In this document: positions 35,573 to 45,700 of the stretch, piece after piece
How positions within the stretch are numbered: position 1 is the stretch's first letter
Layout of the letters: each line of letters begins with the position of its first letter
Assembly (NCBI RefSeq): GCF_012863495.1
Contig: NZ_JAAVJL010000001.1
Coordinates: 1,980,001 to 2,044,000 of the forward strand
DNA length: 64,000 nt
Direction: 5' to 3'
Source of the DNA: Pseudanabaena yagii GIHE-NHR1
GTDB lineage: Bacteria; Cyanobacteriota; Cyanobacteriia; Pseudanabaenales; Pseudanabaenaceae
Made by a program: the position numbers and the translations under genes
Notes under the pieces: model-generated
What the model saw: only the letters and a program-made list of their open reading frames with translations
What the model was told of the DNA's origin: nothing
The model's database searches: none

Positions 35573-37180
35573 ATGACGATTAAAAAAATCTTGATTCTGG
35601 CGGCGAATCCTCTAGATACAGATCGGTTAAGGCTGGACAAAGAGGTAGAAGAAATTCGCACGACATTAGAGCGATCGCCAAATCGAGATAACTTTGCGAT
35701 CGAGTCGCGTGGTGCGGTGCGCCCTCAAGATTTACAGACCCATTTATATAATCTCAAGCCCCAGATTTTGCATTTTTCAGGACATGGTGGTGGTGAATGG
35801 GGTTTAGCCTTTGAGGATGAGGATGGGGGAGTTAAGGGAGTTAGTACTGAGTCATTGACGGATTTGTTTAAGTTATTTACCAAACAGATTCAATGCGTGG
35901 TGTTGAATGCTTGCTATGCAGTGGTGCAAGCGGAGGCGATTTGTCAGCATATTCCCTATGTGATTGGGATGAATCAAAAGATTGGCGATCAGGCGGCACG
36001 AAAGTTTGCGGAGGGATTTTATCGGGCGATTTGGGACGATCGCTCGATTGAGGATGCCTTTGCATCAGGTGTGAGTGCGATCAAATTAGAAGGGATTCCT
36101 GAAGAATTAACACCTGTATTACTCAAGCGCCAGCCATCTTTACCGATTAATCCTAAACCGATTAATTCTGATATTTCGGTGGTGGAGAATAATGGTTACT
36201 TTTATATCGTGCGATCGCGTTTAGAGCAGCGCTGTTATGAAGAGGTAGTAAAGGCTGGATCTTTAATCAGGATTAAGTCTCCCGAACGCATGGGCAAATC
36301 GACGATGATGAGGCGAGTCTTGGAATATGCTGCCCATCAGGGATATCGCACGGCAGTGATCGATTTGCGTGAGGCGAATCGGGAAATATTTGCGGATATT
36401 AATAAGTTTTTGCAATGGTTCTGTGCCTATGTCGGTGACCGCTTGGAGATCGATCAACGTCCTGATGATACTTGGCAAATTTTTTTGGGAGCAAGCAGAA
36501 ACTGCTCCAGATATATGAATAATTTCTTTTTATCTCCAGATTTACCATTGGTGATTGCAATTGACAACTTCGATTGCGTTTTTAAGTACTCTCATATTGC
36601 AGATGACTTTTGTGGGTTACTAAGAGGTTGGTCGGAAAAGGCAAAAGATGTAAATGATAAAGAGAGATGGGGTAAGTTACGACAAATTATTGTCCATTCC
36701 CAAGATCCTTATGCACTACTTGACATTAACAATTCACCATTTAGTGGTATTGGCTTATCCATCGAACCCACAGAACTGCATCCATCAGAAATATTGGCTT
36801 TAGCCAAATCTTATGGACTTTCGTGGACAGATACTGATATAGAACAACTTATGGGTATGATTGGTGGGCATCCATACTTAATTCAAAAGGCTATCGACGA
36901 GATCATCCATCAATATATCGAACTTGATGAGTTAATAAGAACTGCCCCAACACAAGAGGGGATTTATAGTGATTATCTTAATGAGCGACTACAAAGCTTA
37001 GAATCAAATCCCCAACTGAAAGAAGCAATGAAGAAAGTTGTCAACTCTGATATTCCTGTTCAATTAGGAGCAAACGATAAATTTAAACTTGATAGTATGG
37101 GATTGATTAAACCTAATTCTAACTATTTCGTATCGCGGTGCAATTTATATCACTTATATTTTAGAAATAATTTGAGATAA
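35573..37180 (+). CDS. CHAT-domain protease fused to AAA-like (AAA_35-type) ATPase
   Basis: 535 residues. Residues ~1-185 are a CHAT (caspase-like) domain: KKILILAANPLDTDRLRLDKE start, catalytic His71 in LHFSGHGGG and catalytic Cys114 in VVLNACYA. Residues ~195-535 are a STAND-type ATPase of the AAA_35 kind with P-loop PERMGKSTMMRRVL, a Walker B-like PLVIAIDNFDCVF and a winged-helix end (KLDSMGLIKPNSNYFVSRCNL). CHAT proteases are partners in bacterial immune circuits, where a switch ATPase activates cleavage. It is the first gene of a three-gene operon; its ATPase half is about 80% identical at the N-terminus to the next gene. Confidence 0.92.
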   Translation: MTIKKILILAANPLDTDRLRLDKEVEEIRTTLERSPNRDNFAIESRGAVRPQDLQTHLYNLKPQILHFSGHGGGEWGLAFEDEDGGVKGVSTESLTDLFKLFTKQIQCVVLNACYAVVQAEAICQHIPYVIGMNQKIGDQAARKFAEGFYRAIWDDRSIEDAFASGVSAIKLEGIPEELTPVLLKRQPSLPINPKPINSDISVVENNGYFYIVRSRLEQRCYEEVVKAGSLIRIKSPERMGKSTMMRRVLEYAAHQGYRTAVIDLREANREIFADINKFLQWFCAYVGDRLEIDQRPDDTWQIFLGASRNCSRYMNNFFLSPDLPLVIAIDNFDCVFKYSHIADDFCGLLRGWSEKAKDVNDKERWGKLRQIIVHSQDPYALLDINNSPFSGIGLSIEPTELHPSEILALAKSYGLSWTDTDIEQLMGMIGGHPYLIQKAIDEIIHQYIELDELIRTAPTQEGIYSDYLNERLQSLESNPQLKEAMKKVVNSDIPVQLGANDKFKLDSMGLIKPNSNYFVSRCNLYHLYFRNNLR

Positions 37181-37186
37181 TTGACT

Positions 37187-38245
37187 ATGACATCTGAATC
37201 ATTAGCCGATCAACATAGCAGGCTCTCTAAAATTTTTAAATCAAACATTTCTGTAGTTAAAAATAATGGCTATTTTTACATTGTAAGATCGCGCCTAGAG
37301 CAGCGCTGTTATGAAGAGGTATTGAAGGCGGGGACTTTGATCAGGATCAAATCGCCCGAACGCATGGGCAAATCGATGATGATGGGGCGGGTCTTGGAAT
37401 ATGCCACTCAGCAGGGATATCGCACGGCGGCGATCGATTTGCGCGAGGCGAATAGGGAAATATTTGCAGATATTAACAAGTTTTTGCAATGGTTTTGTGC
37501 TTATGTGGGCGACTGCTTGGAGATCGAGCAACGTCCTGAGGATGCTTGGAAAGGCTTTTTGGGTGCAAATACAAATTGCACGAAGTATGTCGAAAAATTC
37601 TTTTTAAATAGTGCGGATTCGCCTTTAGTAATTGCGATTGATAACTTTGATTGTGTGTTTAGATATCCCGATGTTGAGGCTGACTTTTGCGGTTTGTTGC
37701 GCGGTTGGTTTGAGAAAGTAAACACCAGTAAAGTTTGGGGTAAGTTGCGACAAATCATTGTTTATTCGCAAGAGTCCTATGCAACGAACAATATTAACCA
37801 GTCACCGTTTAATGTGGGATTGCCAATTGAGTTAGGGGAGCTAGAAACGCTAGAAGTATTAGCCTTAGCGAATGCCTATGGGTTGTCTTGGGATGAGTTG
37901 GAAACTGCTCAACTGATGGATACGATTGGCGGACATCCCTATTTAGTACAAAAGGCGATCAATCGCATTGCCCATAATGATATCGGGCTTGAGGAGTTAG
38001 TACTCACTGCACCGACGGAAGAGGGGATTTTTGGAGACTATCTCAACGAGAGGTTGCAGCAGTTGGAGGCTAATCCCAATCTGGTGTCGGCGATGCTCAA
38101 GGTTGTCAATGCTGATGGTGCAACCAGATTGGGATCGAAGGAGGCTTTTAAACTTGACAGTATGGGATTGATAAAACGACAGAGTAACGATATTGTATCT
38201 CGATGCAATTTATATCGCTTATATTTTAAGGATAGGTTGAGTTAG
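37187..38245 (+). CDS. AAA_35-type STAND ATPase, duplicate of the ATPase half of the CHAT gene
   Basis: 352 residues from the ATG at 37187; a TTG two codons upstream abuts the previous stop. The sequence parallels the ATPase half of the preceding gene, with long identical runs (NNGYFYIVRSRLEQRCYEEV, EANREIFADINKFLQWFCAY) but no CHAT domain. P-loop PERMGKSMMMGRVL, Walker B-like PLVIAIDNFDCVF, and the same winged-helix ending (KLDSMGLIKRQSNDIVSRCNL). It clearly arose by local duplication. Six bases separate it from the CHAT gene and six from the next, so all three are probably co-translated. A role as regulatory subunit or sensor is inferred. Confidence 0.9.
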   Translation: MTSESLADQHSRLSKIFKSNISVVKNNGYFYIVRSRLEQRCYEEVLKAGTLIRIKSPERMGKSMMMGRVLEYATQQGYRTAAIDLREANREIFADINKFLQWFCAYVGDCLEIEQRPEDAWKGFLGANTNCTKYVEKFFLNSADSPLVIAIDNFDCVFRYPDVEADFCGLLRGWFEKVNTSKVWGKLRQIIVYSQESYATNNINQSPFNVGLPIELGELETLEVLALANAYGLSWDELETAQLMDTIGGHPYLVQKAINRIAHNDIGLEELVLTAPTEEGIFGDYLNERLQQLEANPNLVSAMLKVVNADGATRLGSKEAFKLDSMGLIKRQSNDIVSRCNLYRLYFKDRLS

Positions 38246-38251
38246 TAGGTT

Positions 38252-40291
38252 ATGTCTTCGCAATCATCTAACGAGCAATTAGCTAGTAATTCGGTCTACT
38301 GTGTCGGTGGTAGCTTGCCTGCGGATGCGCCAACCTATGTGGAGCGACAGGCTGATCGGGAACTATATCAGCGACTGAAGGCGGGGGAATGTTGCTATGT
38401 TTTTAATTCTCGGCAGATGGGGAAGTCGAGCTTGCGGGTGCGGACGATTCAGAAGTTAGAGCGAGATGGCGTGCGCTGTGCGACGCTAGATCCTCAAACA
38501 ATTGGTACGCAGCTAAACCAATCGCAGTGGTATGCCAGCATAATCAGTAGCCTTGTGGAAAGTTTTAGTCTAGAGGATCGCTTCGATCTAGAAGAATGGT
38601 GGAAAGCCAGATCGTCCCTTTCCCCCGTGCGCTGCTTGAGTGATTTTATTTCCAAGATTCTTTTAGTTGAGATTTCTCAACCAATTGTAATCTTTGTTGA
38701 GGAAATTGATAACCTACTAAACTTAGAGTTTAGAACAGATGACTTTTTCATGCTAATTCGTTCGTTTTACGAAAATCGTACTCAAGAACCCAAATATAAG
38801 TATTTAGCCTTTGCCTTTATTGGTGTTACTACACCAAGCGACTTGATTCGCGGGCATAATCATTCTGCTTTTAATATTGGTGTAGCGATCGAGATGGATG
38901 GTTTTCGATTGGATGAGGTACAACCTTTAGCACTTGGTCTAAAAGGAAAAGTTAGCGCTCCATCGACAGTTATGCATGAGGTGCTGAAATGGACAGGAGG
39001 ACAGCCATTTTTGACACAGAAGTTGTTGAGTTTAGTGCTTCGAGATTTAGAAGATGGGAATATAGGCTTTGTTGAGAATGATATTGCAGGGTGGATTTCT
39101 AAAATCTTGTGGTTTCGGATTATTAACAATTGGGAATCTCAAGATGTGCCACAACATTTAAAAACTTTACAAGATAGGGTGTTGATGATTGAAGAGAGAG
39201 TGCGGGGACGGTTGTTAGGCATGTATCAGCAGATTTTAGGAGATATCCCTCAGTCTTTAATAGAAAAGACTGAAGAAGGCGGAGACTTAAAACCAATCTT
39301 TACAAAGGGGATCGAGGCTGATGATAGTTATGAGCAGATTCAACTGCGTTTAACGGGTTTGGTAGTAAAGCAGGGTAATAGGTTGATAGTTTATAATCCC
39401 ATTTATGTTGCAGTGTTCGATTGGGCTTGGTGCGCTCAAACTTTATCAGGGTTACGTCCACTATTTTATGATGATGCTTTTCGAGCTTGGCAAGAAGCAT
39501 GTAATGGACAAAAGGAGGTGTTTTTACTTAGAGGAAATGCTTTATCAGATGCAGAGAATTGGGCAAATGGGAAGTGGTTGAGCGATGAAGACAATCGTTT
39601 TTTACGAGAGAGTCGAGAGATAGATAGGAAAGAAAGAGATAAACGTTTGGATGTTGAGCAAGAAATAAATAGATTGCAATGGGAACAAATCTATGAAAAA
39701 CAGAAAGAAGACTTTTTGAGTGTCTTAGCAAAGATCAGGCAACAATTAGAGCTTTACAACTTAACTTTAGACGAGAACTATTTAATTTCACAATTAGACG
39801 TTAATGAGATTAACTTAATCTCTGAACAGGTATTTAGAGACAATTTTGAAGAAATACTCGAAGGATATATCCAAAGTCTAAAAACAAGAGAAAAAACAAT
39901 TACTGAACTATTTGAGGCTGATAGAAGTAATTATTTACAGGCAATAGCTCAAACATCTGTAAAAAAAAGCCTGAATATTACAGCAGCCGATAATAGATAT
40001 CCCGAATTAGTCAGTTCTATCTATGCTTATTTACAAGCTTGGCTTATTGTCAGTATCAAATACGACAAATATATGCCAGTAGATCAAATTGTAGGACTTG
40101 CGAAGAATGCAAAAGAACACATAAAAGCAATTAAGTATATTAGAGATATAATTTTGAATGGAAGCAATAAAGAATTACTCCTTCCTAGCCAAACATCCAG
40201 AGAAATCGTTAAAGATTATTTAAGCAAACTGATTGAAAAACTCTATGAACATGAACTGACTAACTTTACAGAAAAAACAGATATGGATTAA
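38252..40291 (+). CDS. AAA_35-type STAND ATPase with unassigned C-terminal domain
   Basis: 679 residues. N-terminal ATPase (residues ~15-330): [20 protein letters not shown] opening, P-loop [13 protein letters not shown], Walker B-like [14 protein letters not shown], and [14 protein letters not shown] sensor-like motif; this is a divergent sister of the two ATPases before it. It keeps the segment [24 protein letters not shown] (winged helix). The next 300 residues have no family I recognise: an acid/base-rich helical linker ([20 protein letters not shown]) and a mostly helical end (~residues 480-679). It lacks the WD40 or TPR repeats usually fused to this ATPase. Function unknown; last gene of the triad. 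Confidence 0.85.
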   Translation: MSSQSSNEQLASNSVYCVGGSLPADAPTYVERQADRELYQRLKAGECCYVFNSRQMGKSSLRVRTIQKLERDGVRCATLDPQTIGTQLNQSQWYASIISSLVESFSLEDRFDLEEWWKARSSLSPVRCLSDFISKILLVEISQPIVIFVEEIDNLLNLEFRTDDFFMLIRSFYENRTQEPKYKYLAFAFIGVTTPSDLIRGHNHSAFNIGVAIEMDGFRLDEVQPLALGLKGKVSAPSTVMHEVLKWTGGQPFLTQKLLSLVLRDLEDGNIGFVENDIAGWISKILWFRIINNWESQDVPQHLKTLQDRVLMIEERVRGRLLGMYQQILGDIPQSLIEKTEEGGDLKPIFTKGIEADDSYEQIQLRLTGLVVKQGNRLIVYNPIYVAVFDWAWCAQTLSGLRPLFYDDAFRAWQEACNGQKEVFLLRGNALSDAENWANGKWLSDEDNRFLRESREIDRKERDKRLDVEQEINRLQWEQIYEKQKEDFLSVLAKIRQQLELYNLTLDENYLISQLDVNEINLISEQVFRDNFEEILEGYIQSLKTREKTITELFEADRSNYLQAIAQTSVKKSLNITAADNRYPELVSSIYAYLQAWLIVSIKYDKYMPVDQIVGLAKNAKEHIKAIKYIRDIILNGSNKELLLPSQTSREIVKDYLSKLIEKLYEHELTNFTEKTDMD

Positions 40292-40743
40292 AGGCTCTAT
40301 AGAACATGATAAACGGCTAAATACTTTGAATGAGAGGTGTTTCAGATATCGAAGATCCTGAAAATTAAACCGTTGTAAACCAACGTAAGTTCGAGTTAAG
40401 GATTTAAACCAATATTTCTCTCTAAATAAATTCCTGTAAGGCAACCAATATAACTATGAACCAGTATTTCTTGCTTAGTAATTAAGAAATTAAAGTAATA
40501 ATCTCAATTTTTGACTACTTAAGCATAGCTCTGGACAATATTACTTGATGGATATAGAAGACACTCTTAACTAGAACTTGCATTAAGCAAAGCATTTCAG
40601 TCATTTAATCTAAAGCACTTTCCGAAACATCTATAGAGACTCGCGGTTTTGTCTAAAGGGTTCTGTTAGTGATCGCTTAATATATAAAGATTGATATTAG
40701 ATTTTTTTACTTAGCGATCAGCAATATCGCTAATATAGATTAA

Positions 40744-40940
40744 GCTATCACTAAAAAAGTTATTCAAAAACTAGCATTAGAGCTACCTGAGCCACTTTTT
40801 CAACAGTTTACTCGCATTGCCGAGCTAACTTCTTAACCATTAGAATCATTAGCTTTACAAAGTATTACAGGTAATTTGCCACCCTTAGTCGAATACTTAT
40901 CACTAGAAATGCAAGCTCAATTATCGAAAATACAATTATT
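40744..40940 (+). pseudogene. Remnant of a small antitoxin-like gene, interrupted by a stop
   Basis: In one frame the translation reads VIQKLALELPEPLFQQFT then RIAELTS, a TAA stop at 40834-40836, and PLESLALQSITGNLPPLVEY with LSLEMQAQLSKIQ beyond. The pattern resembles small cyanobacterial antitoxin-type proteins of about 70 residues. No start codon is evident. The 300-base stretch between the ATPase triad and this remnant shows nothing else. Confidence 0.65.
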
Positions 40941-40956
40941 AATGGAGGTCTGCACA

Positions 40957-41265
40957 ATGTTCGACACACCAACCCAATATATGCACATCCAACTTCAAGG
41001 CAACGTACCTATCATTGCAGGTACGACCATGAAAGTCATCGAGCTAGTCACCTCGCATCTTACCTATGGCTGGAGTCCAGAAGAACTACATTTTCAATAT
41101 CCCCACATTGCCATCAGTAAGATCTATTCTGCCCTCGCCTACTACTGGGATCACAAACAAGAACTTGATAACGATATCCAGCGCCGCCTCGACTACGCCG
41201 AACAAATGCGCCTAAACGCTCCAATCTCACCATTGCAAGCTAAACTTCAAGCAAGACCTCATTAA
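40957..41265 (+). CDS. DUF433 domain protein (antitoxin-like)
   Basis: 102 residues from the ATG at 40957 (MFDTPTQYMHIQL), with a perfect GGAGG site at 40944-40948, eight bases away. A longer frame from a TTG at 40876 continues into the upstream remnant and is rejected. Motifs: GNVPIIAGTTMKVIELVTS then TYGWSPEELHFQYPHI and SKIYSALAYYWDHK, all DUF433. The family pairs with DUF5615 PIN-like toxins, and the start of such a gene follows four bases after the stop, although broken. Confidence 0.9.
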   Translation: MFDTPTQYMHIQLQGNVPIIAGTTMKVIELVTSHLTYGWSPEELHFQYPHIAISKIYSALAYYWDHKQELDNDIQRRLDYAEQMRLNAPISPLQAKLQARPH

Positions 41266-41268
41266 TCT

Positions 41269-41614
41269 ATGGCGATCGCCCTATACATGGATGAAAACGT
41301 ACCGCGCCAAATTTTACTTGGATTGCGTCTAAGAGGAGTAGATGTGCTTTCTGTTCAAGAAGATCAGCGATCAGGAGATCCAGACCCTCAGGTTTTAGCG
41401 AGAGCTAACGAGTTACAGCGAGTTATTCACTAGAGATGATGATTTTTTAGCGATCGCCAATCAACTTCTACAAGAAGAGACTAACTTTATTGGCATCATT
41501 TATGCCGCACAACAAATTGCGAGTATAGGCGTTTGCGTGAGAGACTTAGAACTAATTGCCAAAGTTAGTGATCTGGAAGACTTCTCTAACCATATTCAAT
41601 ACTTGCCTCTATAG
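41269..41614 (+). pseudogene. DUF5615 PIN-like toxin gene with a frameshift
   Basis: The ATG at 41269 opens MAIALYMDENVPRQILLGLR and continues with LRGVDVLSVQEDQRSGDPDP and QVLARANELQRV, the DUF5615 N-terminus with the conserved DENV. A stop follows at 41431-41433. The rest continues in the +1 frame from about 41423 (LFTRDDDFLAIANQLLQEET and NFIGIIYAAQQIASIGV) to a TAG at 41612. A one-base gain or two-base loss near 41422 explains it. The neighbouring DUF433 partner is intact, so the toxin has been lost while the antitoxin-like gene remains. A sequencing error at this site is the alternative. Confidence 0.85.
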
Positions 41615-41652
41615 GGGATGACGCGAAAATATAGAAGAAAGGGAAATTTACT

Positions 41653-41925
41653 ATGGCTATATCGAGAGAAGAACAACTGAAAATCCTTGGACAGATGCAG
41701 GAATCTGACATCGACTATTCAGATGCACCAGCCACTAATGCAGAATTCTGGCAAAAAGCTACACTCAATATTCCCCCTGTCAAAGTTCCCGTCACAATCA
41801 GAATCGATCCAAACGTCCTAGCATGGTACAAGCAACAAGTACCAAGAGGCTACCAAACCTTGATTAACACTGTTCTCAAGAAATACATGATAGAACATCA
41901 AACAGAAGAAACTAACAGAATGTAA
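41653..41925 (+). CDS. BrnA-type antitoxin, apparently without BrnT
   Basis: 90 residues. The C-terminal half has the BrnA pattern KVPVTIRIDPNVLAWYKQQ followed by GYQTLINTVLKKYM, a ribbon-helix-helix DNA-binding unit; the N-terminal half is an acidic arm (ESDIDYSDAPATNAEFW). BrnA normally follows brnT, but the gene directly upstream is the broken DUF5615 pseudogene, so I see no BrnT. GAAAGGG 12 bases upstream may serve as ribosome-binding site. Confidence 0.88.
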   Translation: MAISREEQLKILGQMQESDIDYSDAPATNAEFWQKATLNIPPVKVPVTIRIDPNVLAWYKQQVPRGYQTLINTVLKKYMIEHQTEETNRM

Positions 41926-42058
41926 CAAATTGGAGACACGAGGGATTTTGTGTTTGAGCGTTGGTGATGAATTTAGCGATCGCACATTGTGTCTATAAGA
42001 CTCTTCAACTTTTTGACTACCACCCCAAAAGTGACTGCATATATGCTATCATCTAGAC

Positions 42059-42496
42059 ATGGGAATTAAGATAGTAGTTGACACAAGCGTTTTTGTGAGT
42101 GCCCTCATTGGCTCAAAAGGAGCTAGTAGAGAACTCATAAGACGTTGCTTACAAGGCGACTATCAACCATTGATGGGCAACACCTTGTTTTCAGAATACG
42201 AATCCCTCATTCATCGCCAAGAAATTATCGCTAGATGCCCATTATCCCCTGAAGAAATTCAAGCATTACTCGCCTCATTCATGAGTGTTAGTCAATGGAT
42301 ACATATCTACTACCTATGGCGACCAAACTTAAAAGATGAAGCAGACAATCATTTAATCGAATTAGCCGTAGCTGGAAACGCTCAAATTATTGCCACAAAA
42401 AATATTAAAGACTTTCAAAATTCAGAATTACTATTTCCCAACCTATCGATTCTCAAACCAGAACAAATTATTAGGAGTGACTTATGGCAACCTTAA
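42059..42496 (+). CDS. PIN-domain ribonuclease toxin (putative VapC-like family)
   Basis: 145 residues. PIN-domain acids: VVDTSVFVSALIG (first Asp at position 7), EYESLIHR, KDEADNHLIELAVAG and ATKNIKDFQ, the pattern of the family annotated as 'putative toxin-antitoxin system toxin component, PIN family'. These are Mg2+-dependent endoribonucleases. The C-terminus overlaps the start of the antitoxin gene by 13 bases, so both are translationally coupled. The acidic quartet looks complete, suggesting an active toxin. Confidence 0.92.
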   Translation: MGIKIVVDTSVFVSALIGSKGASRELIRRCLQGDYQPLMGNTLFSEYESLIHRQEIIARCPLSPEEIQALLASFMSVSQWIHIYYLWRPNLKDEADNHLIELAVAGNAQIIATKNIKDFQNSELLFPNLSILKPEQIIRSDLWQP

Positions 42497-42702
42497 CCAT
42501 CCGCCTACCAGACGACAAACACCTCAGACTAAAAAAACTCGCTGAGAGCCAAGGAGTAAGCGTCAATAAACTCATCGAAGAACTCTCTACGATCGCTCTT
42601 GTTGAATTTGACACCCATACCAGATTTCAACTACTAGCGTCTAAAGGCAATCGGGAATTAGGACTAAAACTGCTTGATAAATTGGATTCCCTAACCGAAT
42701 AG
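42484..42702 (+). CDS. RHH/HicB-type antitoxin for the PIN toxin
   Basis: 72 residues with an N-terminal ribbon-helix-helix: MATLTIRLPDDKHLRLKKLA then ESQGVSVNKLIEELSTIAL. It starts inside the PIN gene (13-base overlap). The C-terminal tail (FQLLASKGNRELGLKLLDKLD) likely binds the toxin. This toxin-first order is common for this PIN family. Confidence 0.9.
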   Translation: MATLTIRLPDDKHLRLKKLAESQGVSVNKLIEELSTIALVEFDTHTRFQLLASKGNRELGLKLLDKLDSLTE

Positions 42703-42744
42703 ATAAAGCGATCGCATTTTGGTTGATGAATTTTCGCCGATCAA

Positions 42745-45700
42745 TCATTGATTAATAGCAAAATCTTGATACTGAGAAAGCATTCGGGCAATTTCGTTGC
42801 TTCTCACTGGCTTACTGATGTAATCATTCATCCCCACATCAAAACAAGCTTGACGATCCTCTGGCATAGCATTTCCAGTCATCGCCACAATATAGGGTTG
42901 GATAGGTATAGAGAGATTAGACCGAATTAATTTAGTCGCTGTCAATCCATCCATTTCAGGCATCTGCACATCCATAAAGATCAGATCATAGCTCTGCTCC
43001 GATGCTTTCTTGACCGCTTCAATCCCATTATTAGCCACATCCACTTGATAGCCAAATTTTTTTAATAACATGAGCGTAGCAATTCTCTGATTGACCAGAT
43101 TATCTTCTACAACCAAAATTCTGAGAGGGAAAGACTCTGCCATCAAGGGATTACCCTGATTAGCAGCGATCGCAGGCTGAGCAGTCGTGACCATAGCCCC
43201 CGCAACATCAGGTACTAAAGCGATCGTAAAGTAGAAAGTCGAACCTTGCAGCGTAGAAGATCTAGTTTGCCAATCCAGAGGAGGATTACCACCCACATTT
43301 CCTTGACTCTCAACCCAAATGCTGCCACCCATTAACTGCACGAGGAACTTGCAAATTGTTAAACCTAAGCCAGTACCACCATAGCGGCGACTAATCGAAT
43401 TATCAGCTTGGACAAAGGGTTGAAATAGGGTGTCAATGCGATCGCGTGATATCCCAATACCCGTATCTTGAATCGCAAACTGTAATTGCGAAGGTTGCTG
43501 ACAAGTGACCGTTAAAGTAATTTCCCCCTTATTCGTAAACTTGACCGAATTGCCAATTAAATTCATCAAAATTTGGCTGAGCCTAGAGACATCACCGATC
43601 ATAGTGTGAGGCACATCATCAGCGATCGCATATTTTAAAGTCGTTTCTTGAACCACACATTGCTTACTCAAGAGTTGAATAACTGACTTGATCGCCTCTA
43701 GTAAATTAAAAGAACGTTTTTCAAGATCTAATTTACCTGCTTCGATTTTAGAAAAATCAAGAATGTCATTAATAATCGCCAATAAAATATTGCCACTATT
43801 CCGAATGATTTGCACATAGTCCAACTGCTCTTGATTTAAAGGTGTTGAGATCAGCAACTCTGCCATGCCAATTACACCATTCATCGGAGTCCGAATTTCG
43901 TGACTCATATTAGCGAGAAATTCACTCTTCGCCTTAGTCGCAGTTTCCGCCGCTTCTTTAGCCTGTGCAAGGGCAATTTCCGCTTGTTTGCGCTCCGTAA
44001 TATCTCTAGCAATCTGAATGACTTTATCCTTCGCGATTGGAGAAATATTCGCAGAGAACCAAACATCTTTGCCATGAATCTGCAAACAATAATCACAGCT
44101 TACGATTTTTTTAGTAACCAAGGATTCGCGAATTGCAAGCTGAATAATGCTCGCCGCAGGTTGAGGAAGTTCTTCAATAATCGATCGGCTCAGAACTTCC
44201 TCAGGCGTACCTAGTAGATTATTGATATTAGTAGGTACAATTTTGAGACACTTTCCTTCTGCATTCCGAATCAAGACAACGTCTGTCATTGCTGAAAATA
44301 ATGCCTCCTGCTCCGCATAGGCTTCTTGCAACTTTTCAGCACTCTGTTTTAATTCAAGTTCCGCTTGTTTGCGATCGGTTATTTCCGTAATATATCCATG
44401 CCAGAGAATACTCCCATCCAGTTCTCGTTGCGGAGTTGACTGACCATAGACCCAAATAATCCGCCTATCTGCAAAGAGCACTCGATATTCACATTGCCAT
44501 ACAGTCATATTTTGAGCAGACTCTGTGATGGTTTGAGATACATGTTCGATATCTTCTGGATGGAGCCTTGCAAACACTGGAGAGGCATCTTGACTCACAT
44601 CTTCAGGGGAAAGATCGTAAATATCACGAATACCCTGACTCGCATAGGGAAAATGGGAACTACCATCAGGTCTGAGCCGATATTGAAAAATCACCCCTGG
44701 GATATTACGGGAAATTTGCTCTAGTCTCTGTGATACTTTTACCTGCGTGGAAATATCCCGAACCACTACGAGCGCTTCGTTATCATTAATCGCAACAGAA
44801 CGAACTTCTTCGTAGGCAATTTGTCCAAACTTAAAAAGTTGATGATTATGAATCTGAATTTCTCTTGTGGCGATCGCTTTTTCAATAGATTGCAGTTGCA
44901 GTTGCAGTTGCTCAGGGGGTAAGACTTCCGATATATGTTGCTGAATCGGCACAAATTGCTCTGCTTCAGAATGCGAAGGCATAATGCAATCTAAACAGGA
45001 ACCATCACGATGCACGCGCAAGATTAAATCAGGCATCGCCGAAAGGATCGCATTTTGCCTTGCTTCACTCTGCTGTAGGGCTGATTCTACTTTTTTGCGA
45101 TCGCTAATATCGACATGCGTCCCAATAAACCGCAGAGGCTTACCAGCAGCATCATGACTAAAGATGAGTCCTCGATCCAAAATCCATTTATAGCTACCAT
45201 CCTTACAGCGTAGTCGATGCTCATTGAGATAGATTTGCGTCTCCCCTCGTAAATATTTGTCAATATCTCTATATACCTGTTCCCGATCATCGGGATGTAC
45301 CCGACTGTCCCATTCGCTAAGATTGTTACCAATTTCATGGTCTTCAAACCCCAGCATCTTCTTCCATTGACTAGAGAATGTAACCTCGTTAGTTTGCAAA
45401 TCCCAATCCCACACCCCATCCTCAATTCCCACAAGAGCATTTTGTCGAGCTTCTACATTATTAGGGAATATGTCATCCTCCAAAGGTTTTGTAGTGATTA
45501 GCGAAGCTGCTTGAACATTAGGGACATGAACATAGTTATGGTAGCGCAGCGCAATTCCTAATTGCGCCGCAACATTTTGTCCCATACTGATTTCAGAAGC
45601 GTACCACTGACGCGGGCGATCGCATTGATGAGCAATGATTAAACCAAACAAATGTCTCGTTTGTTGATGGTTCACCAAAATCGGAATCACCAGATTTGCC

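Noticed and set aside
40220-40444. Minus-strand frame after the ATPase triad
   Set aside because: Overlaps the end of the ATPase gene with no family resemblance.
40876-40956. Longer start for the DUF433 gene at a TTG
   Set aside because: The extra residues belong to the upstream broken gene, and a good ribosome-binding site precedes the ATG at 40957.
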